Below are positions 32,984 to 40,822 of a stretch of DNA of 64,000 bases, in pieces. Location of the stretch: positions 1,016,727-1,080,726 of the forward strand of contig DF820459.1 of the NCBI GenBank assembly GCA_000739515.1, read 5' to 3'. The notes under the pieces were generated by a model that saw only the letters and a list, made by a program, of their open reading frames with translations, had not been told where the DNA came from and searched no databases. Position 1 is the stretch's first letter. Every line of letters starts with the position of its first letter. The translations under genes were made by a program, and so were the position numbers. The stretch is from Candidatus Moduliflexus flocculans. GTDB lineage: Bacteria > Moduliflexota > Moduliflexia > Moduliflexales > Moduliflexaceae.

Positions 32984-34042
32984 TCACCCTCTCGCAAAGG
33001 CGAGACGAGCGAATAGCTGTCCCCGCAAGCGCCATGTGTTGCCATGCGCTAAGTGCGCGATCCAACTTCGAAGCGATTGCGTGAGTTCCTGACGATTGAG
33101 CCGATACGCGGTGTAGTCGGCCTGTTGTTGCCGCAAGCGCCGCCGCGCCCGGCGCAAATTTTCCGTTCGAACGCGAATGCGATCTGGCAAGACGCGAAAT
33201 CCAACCACGTTCGCGCCATGCCGCGTCTCGAACAGTTGGCTTTTGACCGGATGCATCGTCAAGCGCAAGGTCGCTAAAAACGCGTCGATGCGTTGTTTCG
33301 CGTCGGCCAATCGCTCGCGGTCATCATCGAACAGCGCGAAATCATCCACATAGCGCAGGTATTTTTGCATGAACAGCGTTTCTTTGACAAAATGGTCGAA
33401 TCCATTCAAATACAAATTCGCGAAAAATTGACTGGTCAGATTGCCGATTGGCAAGCCGTGCCGCCGCTCGAACGGCGTCAGCAGGTCGTCGCCGGGAAAA
33501 TAGGCGGTCACCGGTTCTTGCGGATTGCTGTGATCGATAATCGTGTCAATCAGCCACAATGTCTCGCGGCATTTGATTTTGCGGCGAATGAGCGTTTTTA
33601 AAATGGCGTGATCAATGCTCGGAAAATATTTGCGAATGTCGCACTGCAAGATATAGCGGCTCGACCTGAAAAAACCCACAAAGCGGCGCAAGGCGCGATG
33701 CGTGCCGAAGCCTGTTCGATTGGCGTAGGAATCGCGAATGAATGTCCGGTCGAAAATCGGCATGACGACATTGCAGAGCGCGTGATGGACGACGCGATCC
33801 CGGTACGGCGCGGCAGAAATCAGGCGGCGTTTCGGCTCGTAAATCTCGAAGGTGCGATAGTCGCCAGGCTGATACGACTTCGAGCGCAATTCGTCTTGCA
33901 GCGCAAAGAGTTCCTGCTCAAAGCGGTAATTGAAGCGCAGCACGTTCTCTTGAAACCGTTTGCCGCGTTGCGCCGCTTTTGCGGCATTCAGCAGGTTCTC
34001 AAATGCGATGATGCGTTCGAACAGATCGCCGCAGCGTTTCAT
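32984..34042 (-). CDS. DGR reverse transcriptase
   Basis: 352 residues; copies TR RNA into adenine-mutated cDNA. First catalytic Asp in [13 protein letters not shown] (D135), the motif [14 protein letters not shown] (197-210) in the form typical of DGR RTs, and catalytic YVDD at 231-234 (RYVDDFALF). The thumb motif is around [12 protein letters not shown]. Group II intron maturase and retron features are absent. The start overlaps the avd stop by 4 bp, so the pair is coupled, and TR follows 19 bp after the stop. Confidence 0.95.
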   Translation of the reverse strand: MKRCGDLFERIIAFENLLNAAKAAQRGKRFQENVLRFNYRFEQELFALQDELRSKSYQPGDYRTFEIYEPKRRLISAAPYRDRVVHHALCNVVMPIFDRTFIRDSYANRTGFGTHRALRRFVGFFRSSRYILQCDIRKYFPSIDHAILKTLIRRKIKCRETLWLIDTIIDHSNPQEPVTAYFPGDDLLTPFERRHGLPIGNLTSQFFANLYLNGFDHFVKETLFMQKYLRYVDDFALFDDDRERLADAKQRIDAFLATLRLTMHPVKSQLFETRHGANVVGFRVLPDRIRVRTENLRRARRRLRQQQADYTAYRLNRQELTQSLRSWIAHLAHGNTWRLRGQLFARLAFARG

Positions 34043-34386
34043 GCCGTTCCTTTCGCCTGTTGCTGTTTGATCCAGCCGCCTAATTCCACGCCGATGCCAT
34101 AGAGCAGTTTGCCTGCGTATTCGAAGCGATCCGGGGACATCAACTTGAAATCGAATAACATGTGCGTTTGATGCCGCAAGACTTCCAACTGAATATTCAA
34201 TTCATACAGATGCGGCAATTTTTTGTGGCGATATTTGGCGGCAATCAGCCCGTCGAACAACGTATAAAGCCCGTTGATCATCCGCTCGCCCAGCGTAAAT
34301 TTATGCTCTTTCGGCAGCCGCGTCAGAATCGGCACGTACCATTGAATGCAATCGTAGGTTTTCTGAATAATTGTTAATTCTGTCAT
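34039..34386 (-). CDS. avd: Avd-like accessory variability determinant
   Basis: 115 residues, all predicted helical, matching the four-helix-bundle Avd family that forms a basic pentamer binding RT and template RNA. Visible blocks: [56 protein letters not shown] and [19 protein letters not shown]. Overlaps the RT gene (ATGA) and lies 48 bp after the VR2 hairpin. Confidence 0.88.
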   Translation of the reverse strand: MTELTIIQKTYDCIQWYVPILTRLPKEHKFTLGERMINGLYTLFDGLIAAKYRHKKLPHLYELNIQLEVLRHQTHMLFDFKLMSPDRFEYAGKLLYGIGVELGGWIKQQQAKGTA

Positions 34387-34432
34387 AAGCGCATGTTCCT
34401 TTATTCACGCGATATACAAAAAAAATTTTTCG

Positions 34433-34450
34433 TTAGGGGCACGCCCCTAA
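34433..34450 (-). promoter_or_regulatory. Hairpin downstream of VR2
   Basis: TTAGGGG-CACG-CCCCTAA (7 bp plus a closable C-G; loop 4 or 2), 48 bp past the end of VR2 and homologous to the hairpin after VR1, with arms that have changed in compensating fashion (one G and one C fewer). Target-recognition hairpin or terminator between target and avd. Confidence 0.55.
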
Positions 34451-34497
34451 GACCCCATAAAAAGCGTAAAAGGGTAAAAGGACAGAGGGTAAGAGTC

Positions 34498-34619
34498 CTC
34501 ACCGCACCACCACCACCCGAAACCCGAGGCCGTCGAACTGGCAATCAGGAACGAGCCAGCCGCGGACGGCACCGCGCGCGAAGTCCGGTCGAGTGACCCA
34601 CGAACCGCCACGCAGCAGC
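34498..34619 (-). repeat. DGR variable repeat VR2
   Basis: 122 bp, gapless to TR. Twenty-five mismatches, all at template adenines. The terminal 30 bp are identical in TR, VR1 and VR2. Encodes the last about 40 residues of DGR target 2. Confidence 0.95.
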
Positions 34620-36466
34620 TTCGCCTTTTTATCGCCTAAGCTTCCATACGCGCTGCCATCCTTCGGCGTCCCGTTGTAACTCACATACGAATCCTGACAC
34701 CACTCCCAGACATTGCCGAGCATGTCATACAATCCGAACGCATTTGGTTTAAATTTTCCGACCGGCGAAGTTACGGCATAGCCATCATCGCACGCATGCG
34801 CCATCCACTTATAATCTTTCTTCAATTGTTCGGCCAATTTTGGAAATGCAGCTACAAATGAGGCATCGCCGACATTCGCGTATTTCCCTGCCAGATCATG
34901 TTTTGGGTCATCGCCCCAATAGCGAATTGTTTCAGTTCCGGCGCGACAGGCGTATTCCCATTCCGCCTCGGATGGCAGGCGGAAGACCCACCCCTTCCCC
35001 CTCCCAGGAGGGGAATTATCCTGATTTTCCCCTCCTGGGAGGGGGAAGGGGTGGGTTGTGTTCAACCATTCAATAAACGCTTGCGCGTCGTCCCAACTCA
35101 CCATAACAACCGGCTGATCGTCACCGTTCAGCGAATGTCCTTCATACGCGCCGCTGTCATGTTTGGCCTTGAATCGGCGATATTGCGCGTTCGTCACCGG
35201 ATATTTCCCCATCCAGAAGCCGTGCGAGATCGTGACCTGGTGGCGCGGCAGTTCATCAACAAACCATTCCTGATATTTTTCTTTGCCTACTTCTTTGATA
35301 AGCTGCGCTTTTTCCGTCTCCGTTTGCCCCATCATAAACTGCCCCGCCGGAATATACACGAACTCCATGCCCGTGACCGGCTCGCGCCAGAGGTCGCCTG
35401 TGGATGGCTCGTTTGCTTCTTCAATCAGTTCGTATTCATCGTCACGCAGTTCGATGATTTCTTCGACGAGAGGCGGAACATCGCGGCTCTCCAACTCGCC
35501 AAGTTCTTCCAACCCGCCTTCAGCGCCACGACGGACACGGGGCGCAGGGTCTTCGCGGCTCAAGCGCCGCAATTCTGTCAACGCGGCCACAGCAAATCGT
35601 TCATCGCGGCGTTGAATGATCAACACCAATTCGTCAATGGCGCGAGAACGGGCGGAACTATCGTCTTCATTCAACAGGTTGAGCAGCCAGCGCGGCAGCA
35701 GCGACCTATCCGAACGCGATTTCCAGCAGGGATTTTTTGCCACCACGATTTCGCCATGCTGCGCGGAGAGGAACCTTTGCGGCGTCTGCGGCGCGGCAAT
35801 GGCGCGCATCTGGTCGCTCACATAGTCGAACAATTCATCGGCGGCGATCTTGCCGTCGTCGTCATGGTCGGCTTTGCCGGTACGAATCCCTTCCAGCAGA
35901 AAATGGGTGAAGAGGGAATAGGGCGTGGTCAAACCTTTCGGGAGTTCCTGCGCGGTTTCGGTCGCTTTGGAGGCGGTCAGGATAATGCGGCCATAGCCGT
36001 TCCCTTCGAAGGCGTTCAGGGCGTCCGCCGCGCCGACTGCCGCGCCTTTTTCACCGAACGCGCCGCTGTAGCAGCAATCGAGAATGATAATTTTGCGCTG
36101 CGACGGGCTGCGCTCAATCTGCTGGCGGACAAACTGGGCGCTGATGGCAGAAGCGTCGAGCGTGTCGAATTCCGTGTCATTGAAGACCAGATAAAAGTCG
36201 CCCGATTCGCGGCGGCCATGCCCGGAAAAATAGAGCAAGAGCAGATCGTCTTTGTGGCGCTGCCTGAAAAAGCGCGAAATATCGCGTTGTACCTCGTGCC
36301 ACGAGCGATCCACATACTCCGTCACTTCATCAAATGCGCCGATCCTGGGATCACGCAGCAGCGCGGCGAAATCCGCCACATCCCGCGCCGGTTTGGTCAG
36401 GGGCGGAAATTCAGCGTCGCAATAAGCGTTGTTGCCAATCAATAATGCGCAGCGTGTGCCTGCCAT
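34499..36466 (-). CDS. Caspase-like peptidase / FGE-lectin-fold protein, DGR target 2
   Basis: 655 residues, paralogue of the protein at 16527-18344. Caspase motifs YFSGHGRRES and IIILDCCYSGAFG, EF-hand-like loop DHDDDGKIAADE, HEAT-like linker (LTELRRLSREDPAPRVRRG), then FGE domain GMEFVYIPAGQFMMGQTE, HGFWMGKYPVTNAQYR, RLPSEAEWEYACRAG and NVWEWCQDSY. The first about 80 residues are identical to target 1 because of the shared 471-bp tract. The FGE part is longer and distinct, including a 24-residue in-frame repeat insert (PFPLPGGENQDNSPPGRG). VR2 forms the C-terminus. It is the first target upstream of avd and RT and probably shares their transcript. Confidence 0.93.
   Translation of the reverse strand: MAGTRCALLIGNNAYCDAEFPPLTKPARDVADFAALLRDPRIGAFDEVTEYVDRSWHEVQRDISRFFRQRHKDDLLLLYFSGHGRRESGDFYLVFNDTEFDTLDASAISAQFVRQQIERSPSQRKIIILDCCYSGAFGEKGAAVGAADALNAFEGNGYGRIILTASKATETAQELPKGLTTPYSLFTHFLLEGIRTGKADHDDDGKIAADELFDYVSDQMRAIAAPQTPQRFLSAQHGEIVVAKNPCWKSRSDRSLLPRWLLNLLNEDDSSARSRAIDELVLIIQRRDERFAVAALTELRRLSREDPAPRVRRGAEGGLEELGELESRDVPPLVEEIIELRDDEYELIEEANEPSTGDLWREPVTGMEFVYIPAGQFMMGQTETEKAQLIKEVGKEKYQEWFVDELPRHQVTISHGFWMGKYPVTNAQYRRFKAKHDSGAYEGHSLNGDDQPVVMVSWDDAQAFIEWLNTTHPFPLPGGENQDNSPPGRGKGWVFRLPSEAEWEYACRAGTETIRYWGDDPKHDLAGKYANVGDASFVAAFPKLAEQLKKDYKWMAHACDDGYAVTSPVGKFKPNAFGLYDMLGNVWEWCQDSYVSYNGTPKDGSAYGSLGDKKAKLLRGGSWVTRPDFARGAVRGWLVPDCQFDGLGFRVVVVR
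34986..35057. repeat. CCCTCCTGGGAGGG inverted repeat inserted in frame in DGR target 2
   Basis: 72 bp (24 codons). Arms of about 28 bp starting ACCCACCCCTTCCCCCTCCC flank a 15-bp centre. Inserted at the same FGE loop as the palindromes at 16954 and 37521. Confidence 0.88.
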
Positions 36467-36695
36467 GATATGTTTATGCGCTGCCGCCGAATTCCCCTCC
36501 TGGGAGGGGCCAGGGGTGGGTTGGCTGAAACGGGCAGCATCATTATGTCAACAACCCACCCCCAACCCCTCCTGGGAGGGGAATTCACGCGAAACAGTGG
36601 TTTCGTTACTCCGGCGCTTCGACCCAGCGCCGCAATTGGTGCAGCACCTCGTCTTTTGAGACGTTTGAGGTAATTTCAATCCTGCCGTTCGGCGT
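36225..36695. repeat. 471-bp tract identical to 18103-18573
   Basis: Second copy of the identical block; contains the CCCTCC repeat pair at 36489-36586 and the junction of EACC1-like and caspase genes. Confidence 0.85.
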
Positions 36696-37007
36696 CTCAA
36701 GCACAACGCGCACCGGGGCGCTCAGACGGCGTTTCGTCGCGCAGAGCCACTCCCAGACGGCGTCGGCGATTTTGCCAATCAGCTTTTTTTGGATTTCACC
36801 GCCAAACAGAAATACTGCGCCGAGAATGGCGGTCTCGACTCCGGCTTTCGCGCCTTCCGTCGCCGGTTCGGTGGCGCATGCCGCGACTGGCTCGCCGCAA
36901 TAGGCGTTGAGGTTCTCTACCAATTCTCGCGTCATGGCGTCCAATGTCTCTTGCGACACACCCGCGCCAACGTCAACTTTTAAAATCATCTCCCTGCTGT
37001 TTATCAT
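36606..37007 (-). CDS. EACC1-like small conflict-system component (cassette 2)
   Basis: 133 residues from ATG 37007 (MINSREMILKVDVGAGVSQE), with GGAAGGGG upstream. Its last third is identical to the cassette 1 copy; the middle differs (VETAILGAVFLFGGEIQKKL, WEWLCATKRRLS). Conserved points are LDAMTRELVE, CGEPVAACATEP and the beta-strand end TPNGRIEITSNVSKDEV. Its position just upstream of a DGR-diversified caspase is preserved in both cassettes, arguing that it works with that protein, perhaps as an adaptor. Confidence 0.55.
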   Translation of the reverse strand: MINSREMILKVDVGAGVSQETLDAMTRELVENLNAYCGEPVAACATEPATEGAKAGVETAILGAVFLFGGEIQKKLIGKIADAVWEWLCATKRRLSAPVRVVLETPNGRIEITSNVSKDEVLHQLRRWVEAPE

Positions 37008-37076
37008 ATTTCCCCTTCCGTTGCAATGTTCTATCAAGATCAGTGATTAGTCTCGATGATATTACGATTGAGCAGA

Positions 37077-37107
37077 GTTGTCAAACATCTCGAAGGTGTC
37101 TGACAAC
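37077..37107. repeat. GTCAGACACC-type palindrome supplying a gene end
   Basis: GTTGTCAAACATCT-CGA-AGGTGTCTGACAAC with one mismatch pair. It supplies the last residues (RHLRDV) and stop codon of the decayed FGE cassette, replacing the VVVR end seen in the intact paralogues. Confidence 0.75.
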
Positions 37108-37110
37108 TAA

Positions 37111-37209
37111 TCGAAACCCAATATTAACGCCGCGATCATCCGGTTGAAGCCGACAGCGGTTGGCGCTGCGCACGTGACTCGGTCGGTTATACCACGATCC
37201 CCCACGTAA
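37111..37209 (-). repeat. Degenerate variable-repeat-like sequence (VR3)
   Basis: Aligns with TR over about 95 bp but mismatches also occur at template bases other than A (for example near CTGGTTATCAGG), and the GC-rich 3' block (CCGCACCACCACC) is missing, replaced by a palindrome. Not a current target of this TR. Confidence 0.65.
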
Positions 37210-37520
37210 CACCTTCGCCTTGTTATCATCCGAAACGTTATACGCGCTATCGTCTGGCGGAGTTTCATTGTAACTCGCATACGAATCCTGACACCACTCC
37301 CTCACGTTGCCGTGCATGTCGCACAAACCAAAGGCATTCGGCGGAAAACTCCCGACATCCGTTGTCTGCTGGCGATATATCCCTTGTTTGCCCTTGCCAT
37401 AGATATAATTGCCGTTGTAATTCGCCTGATCCGTGCTGATCGTCTCTCCAAAAGAGAACGGCGTGGTCGTTCCGGCGCGACAGGCGTATTCCCATTCCGC
37501 CTCGGTTGGCAGGCGAAATC

Positions 37521-37548
37521 GTAGAGACGCACGGTCGTGCGTCTCTAC
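37521..37548. repeat. GTAGAGACGC-type palindrome inserted in frame in the third paralogue
   Basis: GTAGAGACGCAC-GGTC-GTGCGTCTCTAC, 12-bp arms. Encodes part of VETHDRASLR between FLQKLNAT and FRLPTEAEWEYA. Confidence 0.85.
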
Positions 37549-38094
37549 GGGTAGGGTCGCGTTCAATTTTTGCAAAAATTTTTGCGCGTCATTCCATGAC
37601 ACGCATTCCACCGGACGCCATTCGCCTTGAAAACGCGAAGGATTATTCACCATGATTTTCTGCCACTCTGCCTGCGTGACTGGATATTTCCCCATCCAAA
37701 ATCCTGCGGAAAAATGGACGTCATGCAGAGGACTTTCATGATCAGAACGTTCCTCTTCTGTTTCAGGACTCCCCATCATAAAATGCCCTGCCGGAATAGA
37801 GACAAATTCCATGCCTGTCAACGGCTCGCGCCAGACCTTGCTTTGTGATGGTTCGCTCGATTCTTCAAACAATTGTGTATTCATCATCTGTGTATTCATC
37901 ATCGCCCAATGTGTTTGACGTGACGCCTGCATCAATTTCTAATCGCATCTCCATAGTTTTCATCATGGTTCTCAGATTTTTCAGAAGTGCCAACGCTTAT
38001 CCTGACCGTTTCACTCTCAAACCAGAAATGCATGCATCTTTTTGAATTTTTGCCACTGCTTAAACACGGCAAAAGCAACCGTTTGCGCTCTTTT

Positions 38095-40545
38095 TTATCC
38101 CTCAAACAGCGCTTCGACGAATTCCTTGGCGTTAAATTCCCGCAAATCTTCGATTTTTTCGCCGATGCCAATGTAGCTGATGGGAATATTCATTTCGTTA
38201 GAAATGCCGACGATAATGCCGCCTTTTGCTGTGCCGTCGAGTTTGGTGAGGGCAAAGCTGGTGATGCCGATCCCTTCGTTAAAAATCTGCGCCTGCTGAA
38301 TCGCGTTCTGGCCGGTGGTGGCGTCAATGACCATCAGGATTTCATGCGGCGCGCCTGGCATTTCGCGGGAGACGATGCGCACCATTTTGCGGAGTTCTTC
38401 CATCAAATTATGTTTGGTGTGCAGCCGCCCGGCGGTATCGGCGATCAGCACGTCCACATTGCGGGATTTCGCGGCTTTGACCGCGTCGAACAGCACTGCC
38501 GACGGATCAGAACCGGACGAATGCTTAATCACGTCGCATCCGGCGCGTTCGCCCCAGATTTCCAACTGTTCGATGGCAGCGGCGCGGAACGTGTCGCCTG
38601 CCGCGATCAGCACATTTTTCCCCTGCGCTTTGAATTTGCTGGCCAATTTGCCGATGGTGGTGGTTTTGCCCGTGCCGTTGACGCCGATCACGAGCATTAC
38701 GAACGGCTTCGCCCGTTCCACGTCAATTGGCTTTTCACGCCCTTCTAAAATCGCCTGCACTTCGCGTTTTAGATAAAATTTGACTTGATTCGTGTCTTTC
38801 AATTCTTTTTTCGAGACGCGCTCCCGCAGGCTTTCAATGATGCGCTGGGTCGTTGCGACGCCCATGTCGGAGAGAATCAGGATTTCTTCCAGGTTTTCAA
38901 TCAATTCTTCATCCACATTCGCCCGGCTGGCAAGGAGTTGCTCGATTTTCGACACTAATCCAAGATGGGTTTTCAGCAAGCCTTCTTTCAGGCGCTCGAA
39001 AAAGCCTTTTTCATCGAGAATCTGGTCAATCAATTCGACGAGCCGTTCCTGTTCTTCCGTGCTGATTGGTTTCGGCGGGCGTTTTTCGTCTTGCGCGGCC
39101 TGCTGCTGGGCAGCTTGCTGGCGTTCGAGTTCCTGGATTTCTTTTTTGACGTTTTTGCGCAGGGTTTTTAATTCCTGGCGGGCAAATTGTTCTTCCTGCG
39201 AATCCTTGTATTTGGCGAGGATCGTGCCATACGCCTCAACCGAGCGCTCCATCTCTTTGCGTTTGGCGTGGCATTCCCCTAACAAGCGATAGACGAACGC
39301 GGCGTGCGTCGGGTCTTCCTCCGCATGTTCTAATGCGTCTTTGATGCTGTTAATCGCCTGATTCAGCCGGTCTTCATTCAGATAAATGCGCCCGATGGCG
39401 GCGTTCAGCTTGCTAGCGAGGAGCGTGCGCTTGCTGAATTTCAAGCCTTTGCGGTAAGCATCCACCGCTTCTTTCTCCTGCTTCTGCTCTTCGTATAAAT
39501 TGCCGAGCCGCAGCAAGCTTTCGGCTTTGGCGTCGTGGTCATGCACGGTGTCAAAATACTGGTCTTCATAGGGAATCGCCTTGTCGAAGGCTTTTAATGC
39601 GGCGTAGCCCTGCGCCAGGATTTTCAGGATACGCTGCCGAATCGCTTCCGTGAGTTGCGGAAATTGCAGGGCGCGTTCGGCGTATTCGACCGCTTCTTTC
39701 TGCCAGTGATGTCGGAAGCGGAGTTCGCTCAGATTCACCAGCATGTCAAGCGCCACGTCGGATTGCGTCTCGCCATGCGCCGCCAATGCTTTTTCATAGC
39801 GCGTCACGGCCTGATCATCATCGTTCTGCGCCTGCGCAATCTGGCCGAGCCGATACTGCACGTCGGCGACAAACGCCGGTTTCGCCCCTTTTTTTAACGC
39901 GGTTTCGAAGGCGACTTTCGCGTTCACAAAATCCTGCTTTTGCTGATACAGCGTCCCTAACAAGACATGCAGTTCGAACGCCTCTTTCTGGTCGAGCGCG
40001 ATGTGCTGGCTGGCGATTTTCAGATGCGACAGCGCCTCATCCTGGCGCGAAATTTCGCAGAGGAGATTGCCCCACAGAAATTCAGCGGTGGCGTGCTGCT
40101 CCGAACCGCGCTCAACGGCCTGCTGATAGTGATCGAGCGCCCGCTGCAAATATTCCGAATCAAGCCGTTCCTGCTCGTTTTTCCAGGAGGTTTGCCGCCA
40201 GAGATGCTCGTTGACTTCGGCCAGCGCAAAATGCGCTTCGGCGCGTTTTGGAAACGTCGGGCAATCGCGGATGAGCGTCCGCAACTCTTCTCTGGCCTGT
40301 TCGAACGCCTTTTGCTCGATATGAATCAGAGCAAGCCCGTAGGTGGCGTCGGCGGTGGTGTGCGCATCGGCGCGGAGCTCGACGGCGCGAGAAAATGCCT
40401 GCTGCGCGTCGTGGTATTGTCGGCTTTCGGCATACAGCCAGCCGAGTTCGACATGCAATTTCGGGTCGTTCGGGGTTTTGCTGATCGCTTTCAGCAGAAA
40501 TTTCTGATCTCGGCTTTGCTGTTTTCCACGTCCAAATAAGCTCAT
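38095..40545 (-). CDS. ftsY: Signal-recognition-particle receptor FtsY with N-terminal TPR array
   Basis: 816 residues from ATG 40545 (MSLFGRGKQQSRDQK), with GGAGAAG 5 bp upstream. The last about 310 residues are the NG GTPase: N domain (LLKTHLGLVSKIEQLL), G1 GVNGTGKTTT, DTFRAAA, DTAGRLHTK, TKLDGTAKGG and the GIGEKIEDL end, all canonical. In place of the usual acidic A domain there are roughly 480 residues of tetratricopeptide repeats (LHVELGWLYAESRQYHDAQQ is the first; repeats include AKVAFETALKKGAKPAFVAD and AEDPTHAAFVYRLLGECHAK). It targets ribosome-nascent chains to SecYEG; the TPR part may give a different membrane or partner contact. Confidence 0.93.
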   Translation of the reverse strand: MSLFGRGKQQSRDQKFLLKAISKTPNDPKLHVELGWLYAESRQYHDAQQAFSRAVELRADAHTTADATYGLALIHIEQKAFEQAREELRTLIRDCPTFPKRAEAHFALAEVNEHLWRQTSWKNEQERLDSEYLQRALDHYQQAVERGSEQHATAEFLWGNLLCEISRQDEALSHLKIASQHIALDQKEAFELHVLLGTLYQQKQDFVNAKVAFETALKKGAKPAFVADVQYRLGQIAQAQNDDDQAVTRYEKALAAHGETQSDVALDMLVNLSELRFRHHWQKEAVEYAERALQFPQLTEAIRQRILKILAQGYAALKAFDKAIPYEDQYFDTVHDHDAKAESLLRLGNLYEEQKQEKEAVDAYRKGLKFSKRTLLASKLNAAIGRIYLNEDRLNQAINSIKDALEHAEEDPTHAAFVYRLLGECHAKRKEMERSVEAYGTILAKYKDSQEEQFARQELKTLRKNVKKEIQELERQQAAQQQAAQDEKRPPKPISTEEQERLVELIDQILDEKGFFERLKEGLLKTHLGLVSKIEQLLASRANVDEELIENLEEILILSDMGVATTQRIIESLRERVSKKELKDTNQVKFYLKREVQAILEGREKPIDVERAKPFVMLVIGVNGTGKTTTIGKLASKFKAQGKNVLIAAGDTFRAAAIEQLEIWGERAGCDVIKHSSGSDPSAVLFDAVKAAKSRNVDVLIADTAGRLHTKHNLMEELRKMVRIVSREMPGAPHEILMVIDATTGQNAIQQAQIFNEGIGITSFALTKLDGTAKGGIIVGISNEMNIPISYIGIGEKIEDLREFNAKEFVEALFEG

Positions 40546-40565
40546 ATCTTCTCCATTAACATGAT

Positions 40566-40596
40566 AGCTGCCAGACATGGTTCATGTCTGGCAGCT
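40566..40596. repeat. Palindrome between divergent ftsY and the giant protein gene
   Basis: AGCTGCCAGACATG-GTT-CATGTCTGGCAGCT, perfect 14-bp arms. It lies 20 bp upstream of the ftsY start, so it overlaps the ftsY leader. The rest of 40597-40822 shows no gene. Confidence 0.7.
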
Positions 40597-40822
40597 TGTC
40601 TATTCAAGTAATTATGCTCCCCCCTCATTTCTTAACAGGAAAAAGTTTTGCAAGAAAAAAATGTTCAGAAGGCCGGGAAATTTCTTGCAACGGTTTCTGT
40701 TGAGAATAATCTTGACAGAGTTCGGAAATCGGAAAAATGGAAATTATTGCGTGCGCGTCATGCTGGGAAGACCCCTGATGCGCCTGAAATCACTCCATAA
40801 CCATTTTGTGAGGTGTGTTATC

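Larger units (their letters stand above)
37081..37966 (-). pseudogene. Decayed EACC1/caspase/FGE cassette (third DGR-target paralogue)
   Basis: From ATG 37966 the frame reads MMKTMEMRLEIDAGVTSNTLG, like the EACC1-like start, then jumps to DDEYTDDEYTIV and stops at 37865-37867. DDEY matches the acidic linker in front of the FGE domain of the intact proteins (LRDDEYELIEESNEP). In the next frame EESSEPSQSKVWREPLTGME continues into a complete FGE domain up to NVREWCQDSY and GFRLVV. So an internal deletion removed most of EACC1, the whole caspase and the HEAT part, and a one-base shift separates start and FGE domain. The FGE frame alone (37081-37935) could still be expressed from ATG 37932. W to R change in the conserved VWEWC motif also suggests relaxed constraint. 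Confidence 0.7.

Noticed and set aside
32844..33065. Short minus-strand frame containing the template repeat
   Set aside because: Its first part is RT 3' end in another frame and the rest is TR; a non-coding template is the better explanation.
32984..34042. Group II intron maturase or retron RT
   Set aside because: No maturase or HNH domain and no retron RNA layout; DGR motif, avd and TR/VR pairs identify it as DGR.
34898..36445. 515-codon plus-strand frame over DGR target 2
   Set aside because: Antisense shadow of the caspase-FGE gene; composition is typical of a reverse frame and no motif is present.
37111..37209. VR3 as an active DGR target
   Set aside because: Mismatches to TR at non-adenine positions and loss of the GC-rich IMH block.
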